From NCBI RefSeq assembly GCF_028769735.1, contig NC_088170.1, positions 66,999,085 to 67,063,084 of the forward strand: a DNA stretch of 64,000 bases, read 5' to 3'. A program made the translations under genes and the position numbers. Positions 1 through 12,224 of the stretch are shown here, in pieces (the stretch's first letter is position 1; each line of letters opens with the position of its first letter). The notes under the pieces are model-generated. The model was not told where the DNA came from, made no database searches, and saw only the letters and a list, made by a program, of their open reading frames with translations. Origin of the DNA: Zonotrichia leucophrys gambelii. Lineage: Eukaryota > Chordata > Aves > Passeriformes > Passerellidae.

Positions 1-1098
1 GAAAATGATATTTTGGGTGCTCTTAAGGTGTTCTTTCATGTTGTATAGGGTTGCTTTAATCTATTTGAGGAGCTGGCTAACTTTAAAAGTACTCTTAAGG
101 GAGGACTGACATATAATACAATGAGTTAATTCTAAAATTTGCTGACCCAAATAAAACCTATTGTTACTAGATCTACAAAAGGCAAATTAACCACAAAATG
201 CAAATTAATCTAAGGAAATAAAACTGTACCTAATTTGGCTCTGTATTTTTTTAAGCTAATTCAGGGATGTGCCCCAAGCTTGTAAGGAAATACTCAAAAT
301 GTCATTTTAGAAAATGCAAACTGTGTAATTGAATAATGTGGAATTCATCATGCTTGTGCTCATGGAGACACCTAGAAAAACCACGTGCTGAACAGAATAG
401 AAATACATTATTTTCTAAGAAAACTCTCAAGGATTGACAGCAAACTTTTGTGGTGCCGAATACACAATGCACATTACTGGCCCCATGAGATATAAAAGTG
501 TAAGTTATCCCCAGAATACATCCAGTAGCTCCAGCTGGTCATATTCTGCCCTGAATACTCCCCTTCAAGGACTTCACAGTGACAGCAACATAAAAAGTAT
601 TTTTGGAACATGTCTTTTGTTATTTTATTAAAATACTCAGAAATATGTTTGATTCTTCTAAGAGGTTTTCACTTCATTCATCTTCAACCAGAAACAAATT
701 AAATCTACAAAATTAGATAGTGTATTTTTTTTTATTGGATACAACAAGATCCAGTGGTTCTAGAGCCCCACAAAACAAAACAAAAAATGATATATCTCTT
801 GTTTGCACAGGAAGTTGGGTCATGTTCTTATCAATTTCCATTTCTTGACATTGCACTGTGAATTAGATAAAGGTAACCCAGTCCTGAAAAGTGCTTGTGA
901 GACTGAATGTCAAGTGATTATATTTTTGGTAGGTGGCTTTCAAATATGAATTTCCTGCTTTTGCTTTTGCCTGTGTGAGTTGTGTTCAAGATGAAAGTAG
1001 AGGAGAACAAAACCAAACAAACAAGTAAGATGGGTAGTGGAGATATAGGACATAAAAGTATATAAGCTTGAGATCCTCCAAAGACTATAACACCACAC

Positions 1099-1122
1099 AG
1101 TCACTATCTGTAGATAGTGACT
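1099..1122. repeat. Perfect short inverted repeat (11-bp arms, 2-nt spacer)
   Basis: The left arm AGTCACTATCT and the right arm AGATAGTGACT are exact reverse complements separated by GT. It could extrude as a very tight hairpin or be a dyad protein-binding site. No flanking structure suggests a transposon. Function is unknown. Confidence 0.6.
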
Positions 1123-1987
1123 TAGTGAAAATTGATGAATCTTAAAAAAGTTATAAAGTTATCCTTTTTTTTTTTTTTATTTTCCTTCTGAGGTCCTCAA
1201 TTTGGGAAATACCCAACACAGGGCACATAGAAGACAGAATTAAAAAATTTTCTTTCATCAGCTGAGAAGACACCTGGGACATAGGGACTGAGATGCTGAA
1301 AATAAATTACATCCTGTCTCTCCTAAATGGTGGGAGTCCCAGAGACTACCCAGTCTCTCCTAGGACACTTCTGATGGACTTTTGAGCTTTGTGCTAACAC
1401 AAATTGTCACCTCTGCTCATAATCCTAATTAAATCCAAGGGGGAATGCTTGGTGGTTGGCGAGATTGAGTCTTCCTCCTCAAATCCACCATGGATGAATT
1501 ACATGCAAGAGAGAGTTCCCATCCTGCACAGACACCTCTATTTGAATTGACACTGAACTGCTTCCTCAGGCAGGAATTCCTGGAATTAAGGTGCAATATG
1601 TGCATGCACCATTGCATTCATCCGCACAAATATGTGGTTACACCTTGCTTGACACCAACTTACATTTCCAAGCTTTATGATTGCAAGCCTTGTTCAGGAA
1701 TGAAGTTTTTTCATGGTTATCCAGACTGCAGCATATGTTAACAAGGATGTGAGGTAATAATTATAAAACTTATTCTACCTTTATGTCTTTAGTTTTAAAG
1801 CGACACAGAGATATGTGATTCAAAGTGCTGTATTTAAAGGATGTCTGTTAGTATTCCTTGTACCTATTCCTTGTGCTTTCTTAAAGCTGGAATTGTCACA
1901 TTTCTGAGGTAATCAGGTTCATTAATGTAGGATTCACCCTAATTAGGGTGAAATTCTACTTGCGTGATATCTCTCAAAATTATCATT

Positions 1988-2236
1988 ACTCCTAGCAAGA
2001 TCCTTGGTTACCCCCACTGTTGGTGGAGAGAGGCACCTCCAGGAGCTTCTCCAGTTCATCCTGGTGCCTTGGATGGTGACATGTTTCAAAGATAAATTCT
2101 CTGTGTTCTCTGAGCAGAATTAGAGGTGTTAGAGATGGGAGAATGTCTTTGCTTCCTCCAAGCAAGAGCCTCTGCACTACCCAACCTGTGATTTGCTTGG
2201 CATTATAAAGGCCAAAATAATCAAGTTCTTGCATCA
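1988..2236. other. Unassigned GC-richer block
   Basis: This segment is clearly richer in G+C than its surroundings and contains C/T-rich phrases such as GGCACCTCCAGGAGCTTCTC. An 81-codon frame is open on the minus strand (1992-2237), but its translation shows no domain I recognise. The composition resembles a decayed repeat or an exon of a noncoding RNA more than the flanking DNA. I could not assign a family. Confidence 0.3.
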
Positions 2237-3796
2237 AAGACCTTTTGAGTCAAAAGCTCTGTGCTTATGAGTCATTAGAGCCCGAGGATCAATGGCAAGT
2301 GTGGTTTTACAGAGAATAAGGTATCACAATAACCAGATTTAGGGCCCTATGCCTAAAATCCTGTTTTGAAAATGTTGGTTTTAGCCTCTAGTTTTCAGTT
2401 TAATCACCTACTTAATACTTCACATGCCTACGTCAAAGAAGTGCTGTGAGATTTAATTAATTTTTGTAAGGATCTTTGAGATCTTCAGATAAGAGGTACT
2501 ATACTATGTAAGTGCCAAGTATTACTACCTTACTGAAGAGACTTATCACAGAAAAGGTTAAGGTCAATTAACATTTTCTTGCCATTTATGCATATAATTT
2601 CAGATCACAAAAAGAAACTGGTGTCAATTTAGTTAATTTCTCTTGTATTCCTTTTCAAATGAGTTATTTATAATTGATATAAGTTGAAGACTTGGAGATC
2701 ATCAAAATGGCAATAAATTATACCCTCCTTATAAGCTTCTAACACCCTATGGTTTTAGCCTGCTTTGTTTTAATTGAAATGTGAGTGTTTCAATTAGGCA
2801 TTATAATTAAAAAGTTTCAGGATCAAATTATGCATCTTTTAAAAAATGGCTCAGGCAAGCACCAAAAAACCCGACACAAAACCTCTCTATGAGTCCTTGC
2901 AAAAGTCTGTATAGGCAATGCCTCCATGGGGTTTTGAGTATCAAATCTACAGTTTAATTGAAGCAGTAAAATGTTTGGGTTTTTTTTCACAAAAGCTTTT
3001 TCTCACAAAAACTAGATATCTGAAAAAAGGACATTTAACTTATGAAATTTAAATCTCTTCTGAAAATCATCTTTAAATACTTAAGCAAACAAATATTCTC
3101 ACATGCATTACTGCTATCTGAAATGATTTACACTAAAGTTTTTCAGATAATGTCAAGACCCTCAATTCCTAAAAAAAAATTGTCAGGACTTGGGTAATTT
3201 TTAGAGAAAAAATCTGTGAGAATCAAGTTGAGAGATATGTAGATCAAACTAACTACACTGTAAATCCCTTCCATTACCCATGGAATATTACAATTAAAAC
3301 TATTCCATCTTTCCGTCATGTTAAGATCTTGCTTTATATTCTGTTCATTAAGGCTGCTTGAGTTAAAAAATAGAAAAAAAAAAAAGATAAAGCTTGGTCA
3401 AGAACATTTTCATAAATAAACAATAAACACAGTTAATCACTGTGCTGCTTCTAGAGGGGTCACATTATTGGAGTATTCAATAAGCCAGGTGTTTTTCAAA
3501 ATATTTTTGAATCCTCAAAGTATTGAGCATAAATGTTTAAACAGATATATATTTGCTGTTCTCTAATTTAGTACTACACTATTCATTCACTCCATTTGCA
3601 AAAATATTTTGGGAAACTCTCAAATGAATTAGGTGACTCGTCACACCTGGATTTTCTTTAAGTGCTTCTCTTTCTTAAATTGTATTATAATCTCAGAGGG
3701 TGCAAATATTAGTTTTGTTACTGATTTTGTGAGAACAGGTGCTAATATTTTGTTGCTATTAGAAAGATGATTGAAGTCGTGATTTACTTATGCAAC

Positions 3797-4311
3797 TCAC
3801 AGAATCACAAAATAAGCTGGGTTGGAAGGGACCCACAAAGATCACTGAGTGCTGCACAGGGCACCCCAATAGTCACACCCTGTGCCTGAGAGCGTTGTCC
3901 AAACACTGCTTGAACTCTTCCAGGCTCAGTGCTGTGATCTGGGGAGCCTGTTCCTGTGTCCAACCACCTCTGGGTAAAAAACCTTTTCTAATTTCCAGCC
4001 TAAACCTTCCCTGACACAACTTCAGGCCATTCCATGTCGCTGGTCACCACAGGACAGAGATCAGTGTCTGTCCCTCCTCTTCCACACATAAAGAATTTGT
4101 AACTGGGTCTCCCCTCAGTCTCCTCTTGTCCATGCTGAACACACCAAGTGCCCTCAGCCTCTCCTCCTTTGCTCAAGGCTCTTCAGCATCTTTGGTGCCC
4201 TCCTTTGGATGCTCTCTAATAGTTTAACAGCTTTCTTTTATTGTGGGGACCAGAACTGCACACAGGACTCAAGGTGAGGCCTCCCCAGCACAGAGTGGGT
4301 TGGGAGAGAAG
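3797..4311 (-). mobile_element. CR1 LINE, 5'-truncated 3' end, antisense
   Basis: It opens with the reverse complement of the avian CR1 tail (ACAGAATCAC) followed by GGGTTGGAAGGGACCCACAA, the usual 3'-UTR start read backwards. It continues through the CR1-typical phrases about the Cys/Pro-rich strand (CACCTCTGGGT, CTCCTCTTGTCCATGCTGAA, CTCAAGGTGAGGCCTC). It keeps about 515 bp of the 3' end and lacks the ORFs, as expected for target-primed truncated copies. Internal text matches the copies at 13468-13812 and 20411-20682, so these probably belong to one CR1 subfamily. Confidence 0.9.
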
Positions 4312-4744
4312 AGCTAAGTCTTAAGCAAGTGGGGTTTACTCATAGAATAGAGGAGCTAGGGAAAAAGAAAATCTTTAAATATGTTTAAAAAGATGAGTAG
4401 GAATTTCAAGAACTAAGAGATAAATCATACAGAGAAGGAAAATTCATTTAGTCCTGCTGAAATTCCCATATCTTCCTTAGCTTTATTGGAGAAAACAAGT
4501 TAAGTGGACCTTCAAGTAAAAAACCCTGAATTTTATATACAAGTACTTAATCAGCTCCAGAATAATTGATGTAATAAATAATATTAAATTTACTTGTATA
4601 ATAATTCCTTAATGTTGTTCTTTTGCTGACAGCCATGCAAATGGAGGCAGATGAAACCTTCAGCTCATGCACACTAACATCAGGAAACATTTTATTGTGC
4701 CCAAATTGAACCCAACTGCAATTTGTTTGACTACCACAAAGACA
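4312..4744. other. Unique sequence, nothing recognised
   Basis: AT-rich DNA between two CR1-type elements. I see no gene, repeat family or structured RNA. Confidence 0.5.
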
Positions 4745-4985
4745 TCTATGCTTGACATGAAGACACCAGGGACAGAGCAACCAACACTTCCACTGGTAAT
4801 TTGTTCCACTGTTTAATCCCTTTTTCTGTTTACAGCAGGTACTCACTTTGCACTTGGAATTTGGCTTGGTTCAGCATTGCTCTGTTACAGCTCTCTCTGC
4901 TAGATGAAACAGACATTTAAAACCTCTGGTTTCCTGCTCCTGGATGTATTTATCACATCACCTCTCAACCTCCCTTCAAGCCAGG
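4745..4985 (-). mobile_element. Ancient CR1/L3-like LINE fragment, antisense
   Basis: The segment carries phrases in the order typical of ancient amniote CR1/L3 3' ends read backwards: GGTAATTTGTTCCACTGTTT, then a CTCTGCTAGAT motif, then ATCACCTCTCAACCTCCCTT. It is much more diverged than the avian CR1 copies and has no clear tail. The assignment rests on this order of remembered consensus phrases. Boundaries are approximate. Confidence 0.55.
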
Positions 4986-7900
4986 GCTGTGCATGTGGAG
5001 TTGCTCCAAGGGAAGAGGATGGAGTTAATTGACAGAGGAAGGCCATTCTCAAATGAATCTGGGAAGCTGTCCTAGGAAAAAAACATCTCACCTCCAGAAG
5101 AAATTACCTTCAATGGGAAATCAAGTAATATTGTACTGGTGAAAGCAGATTTCCCTGTGTTTGAGGAATTGTGTCCTGCAGCCACAACCCTTTTCTCAGG
5201 GCAATCAAATCCATACAGGATGCATACATGTGTGGACTTAAACAAAAGAAATCCTGTAACTCCTTTAATATGGGAAATGAAAGCCATTGCTTTCTAGCAT
5301 TTAAATAATTTTTGTAAATTCACCTTCTTTAAAAAAAAAAAATATAAGCCCAACAAGAGCAAGCAAGATAATTTGGCTAGAAATGCTGCATAAATATTTA
5401 GCATCAATATTTTTCTTCTTCTCAAAAATTTACAATTGTCCTTCCCTAATAACTCACTGTGACTTTATACTGAACTCCTGTTACACTGCAGTACTATAAA
5501 ATTTTAGGGTTAGTGGTTTACCAGGATGCAATCCCCAATTCTGTAATATTCCTCACATTAACATGTTCATCTAAGTATACAGATGAAAATGTTTGGCTTT
5601 CTTTGAATGGACCCTGCTTGTCAGATTGCTCTGCAGGAAATCCTTGTCACTATCGTTATCTATCTTTCTGCCAATAATTACCTATTTTTTGGCAGCTGTA
5701 TCATGTTTACTTCTCCATCACTATGGAAACACTGAATTTTCTCAGCCCTAATATAGATTCCTGCAGAATCCTACTACAAATGCTTTCACAGAGTGAAATG
5801 ATTTCTGTAAGCATTTTTTCTGATGTCCATTTAATCTTCAATGTTTAAAGGATTTTCTGTGAAGCTGTTCTTTTATCACAGTATTACTTGGTACTTTTCA
5901 AAAGAAAAAGCCTATGGGTATTTATATTCACATATATTATGGACTTTGTCAGAGTTTGGGCACCAGAGTGTAAAAGAGCAGCTCAGACTCTTATTCAGGA
6001 TTGTGGCATCACAAACACCTTCCTTTTTTTTAGCTCTGGGAAATATTTTTCTTTTCTAAAATAGGATGTATAATTTAAATACCTCTTCTCTTCTTAATCA
6101 TAATAGAGAATCAAACTTCTCAAACTGAGATCTTTCTTTGGAGACATTTCTGTTGATTTTCCATATTCCAGAGCTCTTCAAACTCACTATGTTCTTTTAA
6201 ATCTACTTCAGCTAAGGTGCTTTGTTGGAGATGTTTTAGTTTAGGCATCAAATGAACTTTCTACTCCAAATGCATGGCCAGGGCTGACTCAGCAGCTCTC
6301 ACTTTTCCAAAAGAAGGAATTCTCACTTTTCTCATTTTTCCACCTCTCAGCCACATGCTCCAGCTGTTTTTCACACACCAGCTCTGACATTTGTCTGAGT
6401 TCTTGATGAGTCATTTCACCCATTAAAGCAGAAGAAAATGAACCCAGCAAAGAGTGAATAAATTCAAGTTAGGTTTTTGCAAGCTAAATTAGCTCACCAA
6501 AGGGTCAGATGAGCTCTTCAGATAGAAAGAAATGGCTTGAGATGGAAGGAGTTGGGAAAGGGGAGGAGAAGCTGAGGGAGGGAGGATCAATAATATCTTT
6601 TTAAGCAACAGAAATATGTTGGGTTGACTTAGAGGACCTGTCTGCCTGCAGCCTTTGACAGCAACTTCCACAAGTCTTTTGGCCCAAGGATTTACACACT
6701 GCCCAAACCCATCTGAAGAATTATATGAAGCAGGAGTTGTAAATCTCCTTGTCAGGTCATTTTAGGCATTGTAAAACCTAACTTGCATGACAAAAGTAAT
6801 ATGTTTAATCTCTTAATTATCCATACCAAACTCACATTCTCATCAAAGATGACATTCAAATTTATAAAAGTTGTTTATTTGCATTAATTAATGCTGGCTG
6901 ATATTTCATTGTTTGGATTTACATCCACTTAATTCCTATTTAGTTTTTACACATTTTTCATAACTTCATGTCACTCTGGCAACCCTGACGTTTACCAGAT
7001 GATTCCTTGTGTCCTTTCTGAATATTATCATATTACTATTTTTTTCAGTCTTCAGGTTTTTTTCTGATATTAAAATACATTAAGAATATGTTATTAACTT
7101 AAATGCAATGCAATTAATATTTCATTGAATGAATGTAATGTGGGAGTTATCTGTCGATTGAAAAAGTAATATATATTAGGTGTTGTGTTATGTACTCTTC
7201 AGTTATTAATGAAAAAAGAAATGTTTCATCTTCCTCAAACTGAATCTCCTATTCTATTATGATATATCTCATTTCCCTAAATGAGGGCCTATTCTTCTGA
7301 ATGAATTCCAGCTTGTTTTTAAGACCTTGAAAACTTTATCCTGGGGGAGAAGATAAAAAACCTTCAAAACATTCTCACTGCTGAGAGGGAATGGCATTTC
7401 TCTTGGGTTTCCATGGGATGAAAAGAGTAGTGCTGGGAAATCAGAATATCTCTGATTATTACTATATATCTTACAGAAATGGTTGTACTTTTAAGGAAGA
7501 GTTGTGCTTTCTTAGTTCTATAAAGGACTAAGAAAACTCTTACAACAAAGGAAAAACTGAGGTAGGATAAAACCATGAGTATTACTGTACTGCACAATAT
7601 TTTCAAATTAAGTCATATAACAGCGCGATGAACTTTTCAGGTCATTGATTTCCTGTACATTCTTGTTAGGATACTGTAATAGGTGGTCAGAAAGACTCAA
7701 AACAGAAAAGAAAAAAAGAAAAAAAGAAAGCAACAGAAATAACTGAAAAGTGTTGTAATAATTGCAGCAAACAGTGGCCCATCTCCCTGCTTCTTTCAGA
7801 GCTTCATTACTTTGGACTATTAGTAAAAGATGGGTGCAAACAAGAGTGCATTTTTTTTTAAAAAAAGATCATACAGCATAATTTTGAATGACCAGCAGCA

Positions 7901-8114
7901 GGAAAGCTGGTTATCATAATTTGCAAGCCATAATTCTCTGCAAAAGAACAGCTATATTTAAATTCAGTGACTTAACCAAGAATATCAGTTTCAAAGGCAA
8001 GAAAGTAGAAAGAGTATCCTTATAGTCCTTGGAGGACTTCAAGCATCACTTCTAAGCCTGCTCTCCCTTTCTACATTCTATCATAGTGTAGGAATTCCAC
8101 AATGATTTATAAAA
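4986..8114. other. Unique AT-rich noncoding stretch
   Basis: About 3.1 kb without recognisable genes or repeats. There is an A run near 5331-5342, a purine-rich segment near 6530-6590 and another of A/G at 7700-7730. All open frames are under about 85 codons and show no domain. Confidence 0.55.
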
Positions 8115-8206
8115 GGAAGATTTTCAAAGGCACAAATGGGAGTCAGGTGTCCGATTTCCATCGACTCAGGCACCCAACTCCCATTTGTATTTTAAGAAAA
8201 TCCTCC
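8115..8206. repeat. Palindromic MITE-like element
   Basis: Two arms of about 38 bp (8115-8152 and 8169-8206) are imperfect inverted repeats around a 16-nt centre. Both carry the shared core ACAAATGGGAGT (reverse complement ACTCCCATTTGT) and a GGATTTTC-type end. This matches the pattern of ancient amniote palindromic MITE-like repeats whose arms read roughly 'ATTTTCAAAGGCACAAATGGG...'. Those are abundant in crocodiles and turtles and decayed in birds. The whole unit could fold into one long hairpin. No clear target duplication was found. Confidence 0.7.
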
Positions 8207-9189
8207 CTTAGAGACGTGAAATATAAAGTAGTAAAGTAACTTGTGTTCTAAGGCCAGGAACATTTGCCTTAATTTTTTACATAGACTTCCATTTTGGTTT
8301 CTTTTGATTTGATATCAAAGCCAATAGAATTCTGCATTTTAAAAAAGAAAGACTGGATGATCTAATATCTTTGACATTGCTGGTTTCTGTGGTTCTGTCA
8401 TGCACACAGTGGGATGTTAAATATGAAACTAAGTAATTTAAAGACAATTCCCCCCTTTCAGTCTGTCCTCTCATTTTTGCTTTTTAAAACAAATGTATAG
8501 TTTAAAAGAAATGTAAAACAAACCAGCTGACACACTTTGGAGTCAACAGAAGGAAACAATGGGCAGTAGGAGCACGGATAACTTGGCCAAAAAAATTCAG
8601 TAAGTGTAAACAACACTCTTATCTAATGCATTTTTTAAAATTTGCTTTGTTGTTGTTCTTCCTGGATTTTTATTTTTGTAAGCAGGAAAATGTGCTAAAA
8701 TTATTTTCGTTTGAATTAAATACCAAATTTTTAATTTAAAAATTCTAATTTGCATTACCCATTTTTACCAAAGCAAATCAGAATTTTTTAAAAAAATGGA
8801 AAATGAAAAGTTTGAAAAGAGTATTTTTACCAGTTCCCTTCCTCTTTTAAAGGAATTCTGCTAAATAGAGTCTGTAAATAGTCAATTGTAATATGTCTAG
8901 GTCTAGAGATGGATTTCAGCAGTTCTCCCACAAAGTCAAAGGAAGTACAAAAATTATACTTTTTGTCTGAGATGTGTATTAACAAGTAGCATGTCAAACA
9001 TCCACTAAAAATACTATTTTCAGACTAGGTCTCATCTTCACCTCTGTTTTGTAATATTTTTTTCTCCTGCAAAACTATTGAACAGTACGACAAAACAAAA
9101 AGTATGCAAAATATTGGTGCCCTTCTTATTTCTATATGGCAGAGTGATTTTATGCCCACATTCCTCTCTCCCAATGATTCTGCATCCAT
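8207..9189. other. Unique AT-rich noncoding stretch
   Basis: Strongly AT-rich (notably 8620-8820, with several TTTAAAA and AATTTAAA strings). I see no gene or repeat family. Confidence 0.5.
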
Positions 9190-9345
9190 TCACAGGATCA
9201 AGTGGAAGGGACTTCTGGAGGATGTGTAGTTCCCCCCTGTGGTTCAAGAAGGGTCACAAGACTGTTGCCTGGGACAACATCCAGATTCCAATGAAATATC
9301 CCCAAGGATGGAGATTCCACCACTTCTCTGGTCACCCTTTTTGAT
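9190..9345 (-). mobile_element. CR1 LINE 3'-end fragment, diverged, antisense
   Basis: Reads as reverse-complement CR1: AAGTGGAAGGGACTTCTGGA, then AAGGGTCACAAGACTGTTGC, then CCAAGGATGGAGATTCCACC and CACTTCTCTGG. These are the standard CR1 'summary line' phrases in backward order. It lacks the terminal ATTCTATG-type octamers and ends before the typical 'cactctgggt' run, so both ends are lost. It is more diverged than the copy at 3797. Confidence 0.75.
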
Positions 9346-12120
9346 TGATCAGATTCATTCATGTCCCCCACTTGGAAAGGAACCAGAGGCCTCCTTGTTA
9401 GGTGACACCAGGACACAATTCAGGTGATAAATCTTTCCAAAGGTCATGCCATGTAGGAGATATGGATGAAATCACACCTTGTTTTGTCCTTGCCCTGCAC
9501 AGTCCTTCCATAGTGCTCCAGCAAGTTTTTACCTCCCTCATGGCTCTTGTGCACGTTCAAAGGTTACAGGCAGGTGTAATTCTCCACCCTAAAAATGCCT
9601 GATCTTTGCTTGACCAAACTTACTGCATAATCCTTCATTCTGTTTTCTTTTCCTTCAGTCAAAGAATGCAGGAAGGACACTTTTGACAATACAGCAACCT
9701 GAGTCATTCCTACAAATGAGGGAAATTCAAGTGGAGGAAGCGGGTGCAAGAAGTTTTTGCTGGGTGAATCAATTGTATCTTCAGTTCAAACAACTGTGAT
9801 TAATTTGTGTGGGTCTAAAAAAGGAAGGGAACCCACTCAGGGAGTGAGGAAGTGTCAAGATAATGCACATATCTGCCTTCAGAGTGCTCTTGATGCTTAG
9901 AAATGCTGCATAGATATGCAGTTATCTCTTCTCCTTGGTTTCTCTAAGGGATGCAGAGTCTACATTTCATCAATATTAAGTCATTTCCATAAAAGAAGAC
10001 TCTAAACAAAATGCAGCTGCTGTGTTTGACAAAGGTGTGTTTTAGCTTTGAAATATTAGAGAAACAATTTTATTTGTCATCCAGAAGCCCACTGAGTTTG
10101 AAAGGAGGCTAAGCACAGAATAGCATGTCTTACTGCCACTTTTGTATGGAATAAAAGTGCCAATGGGTTAGAAACTTGCTTTAATTCAGGCAGAGAGAGG
10201 CATCAACAAGAACAAGATCAAGATAAGAAATCCCAGTGCAAAGGTCGAAAGTCCTGAACATGAGGGAATAAACCATTACATTCAGAAGTACATTTTAAAA
10301 GGAGAAAACACGCTAACAATCTGCCCCAAAACAATTTGAAATCAATAAGTGTGTCAGACAAAGGATGGAATAGAATCCATGCTGTTTTATATATTACATT
10401 AAAACAGCAACAAAATCTTAAATTTTGATCCTTTTATAAAACAATAGAGAAATTGATTTTTTTTTTCTTTTGTAAGGAAAGAAATAAAAGAGAAAAAGAA
10501 AAAAAAATGAAAGAAAAATACCCCACCAGCTGTTTCCTGGCCAAGGAAACCACAGGGGCTCTTGCTCTGTACTTCAGGAAATGGCCAGCTTCCCAGGGTG
10601 GTTGAAGTCCCCTGCAGCCTGCAGTGTCAGCAGAGCTGGTCATTTACAAATCAGTAGGGTTTTGTTAGAAGTTTGTTTGTCTTTAAATGAACCCACCCGG
10701 CTTGTGGCTGTATTTCTTGAGTTATAAATAGAGGAGAAGTGCATCAAATTCCTTCAGGATGAAACACAAAAATATGGGTAGTGGGAAGGGTGAGAAAGGA
10801 GGTGCAGGTCAGCTTTTTGAGACTGAAAGATGAAGACTGGGAAATAATCTGTTTATTTTTTTATGCTATGGAATGTGGAGTGAGCATACCTCCAAAAAAG
10901 CATTCCTCACCACCCTGAAAGGCCGTGTTCAGATGATGGGAAGTCTACAGAACCTGACCTCCTTCCTTTGCTGCCCTTCTTCCTTTAATGAGTTTGGACC
11001 CCTAAAGGGTGATTTTGTTGAGTCTGCTGAAAATACAGGTATTTGAATTCTTACCAAGTGAGTATGTTACCATCTATATGCCCAACAGATTTTAAATTCC
11101 ACCAAAAAAATTTCTTTGTTTTTTACCAAGACAGTGAGTCCTGCTGGCCAATCCTTCTCTTTCTGCTTGTTTATTTAAACCAGAGTGCTCCTTTCTGTTC
11201 ATTTCACACTGCTTGCCCTTCCATTTCACAGTGCCTTCTAGCTGAGTTTGTAAAGTTACCACTAAGGAGTCCTGCTCTAAGTCTTCCCATGGAAAGACAA
11301 CAGGAATTGTTCACAGAATTCACACTCTTTTCCCACTGCAACATATCCTGGCACATGTGTTAGTTACCACAGCAACAATTAAGACTACTTTTTTCCCTTC
11401 TCTTTTGATGATATAAGAACAATCAGTATCTCCTGAAACATTTTCAGATAAATTTGTGTCTCAGATTTAAATTATGCAATGTAAAGATCTTCTTGATGAT
11501 ATACTCTTGCTAATACTTAAAAGGGTAGAAGATAAGGTATTGGGTGATTTGGATGATCTGTACTTTTTTGTTGTCCCTCAGATTGGGGCTTACATGACAT
11601 TGGCCTGTTTCTGCTGATGTAAAGTAGGAGAGCTGGAAAGGGAGCAGGCTAGTCCTATATTCATAAATAAGAAAAAATGATTAGCCCTTCAGTGTAATTA
11701 CTCAGAGAATTTAGATGAGAGTCAAAAAGTCTCCGGGTTGGAAAGGTGAGTATAACAATATAGGGAACTTTAAATGCATCCCAAACTTCATCTCTCCCCA
11801 CAGCCATCTTTAGAAGTCTTCATGCTGTAAAGTTCTTGAACCACACATCAGGGACAGCAAATGCAAATTTGGATCATTGCATTGGTCTCTGTGAAGTTAC
11901 TATACCACTGCAAGCAGAAGAATTGCAAGGTAGTTGTAGTAAAAGTTATTCTGGAAAGAAACAGTGGTGATCAATTAAGACGGAATAATTGAAAAAGGAA
12001 AGACTGTGAGCTGAAGCAAGAAACCAGGCATGGATGAAAAACTTCTACAGGAGTGCAAATACTGAGCAACTCTACTCAGGTCACAGATCATGAACTCTAG
12101 TGTTCGAAAAATGAGTCAGA
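9346..12120. other. Unique noncoding stretch
   Basis: About 2.8 kb with no recognised gene or transposon. It contains an oligo-T/oligo-A inverted repeat at about 10455-10515. A 106-codon frame at 11043-11363 (+) has no recognisable domain and is probably fortuitous. Confidence 0.5.
10455..10515. repeat. Homopyrimidine/homopurine inverted repeat
   Basis: A T-rich arm (about 10455-10471) is followed by a purine-only stretch ending in AGAAAAAGAAAAAAAAAT. The two can pair over about 15 bp with a loop near 30 nt. It is a low-complexity tract with hairpin or triplex potential and no sign of a gene. Confidence 0.5.
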
Positions 12121-12224
12121 GTGGTGCTTAGGGACATGGTTTAATGCTGGATCCAGCAATGTTTGGCTAATGTTTGGACTTGACAATCTTAGAGGTCCTT
12201 TCCAACTAAAATGGTTCTGACTCT
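12121..12224 (+). mobile_element. CR1 LINE extreme 3' end, sense
   Basis: GCTAATGTTTGGACTTGACA, then TCTTAGAGGTCCTTTCCAAC and a decayed tail (TGGTTCTGACTCTGG) match the last ~100 bp of an avian CR1 in sense orientation. The ending is the same type as that of the longer copy at 43252-43708. It is a short, diverged, heavily 5'-truncated copy. Confidence 0.75.

Larger units (their letters stand above)
1..3796. other. Unique AT-rich noncoding stretch
   Basis: No gene or clear transposable element is visible. The sequence is AT-rich with scattered A and T runs (for example a T run near 1165-1178). The only structures I see are a perfect short palindrome at 1099-1122 and a more GC-rich unassigned block at about 1988-2236, both listed separately. 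Open frames here are short and domain-free. Confidence 0.6.

Noticed and set aside
3790..4014. 74-codon open frame
   Set aside because: Lies inside the antisense CR1 copy and is a translation of its 3'-UTR.
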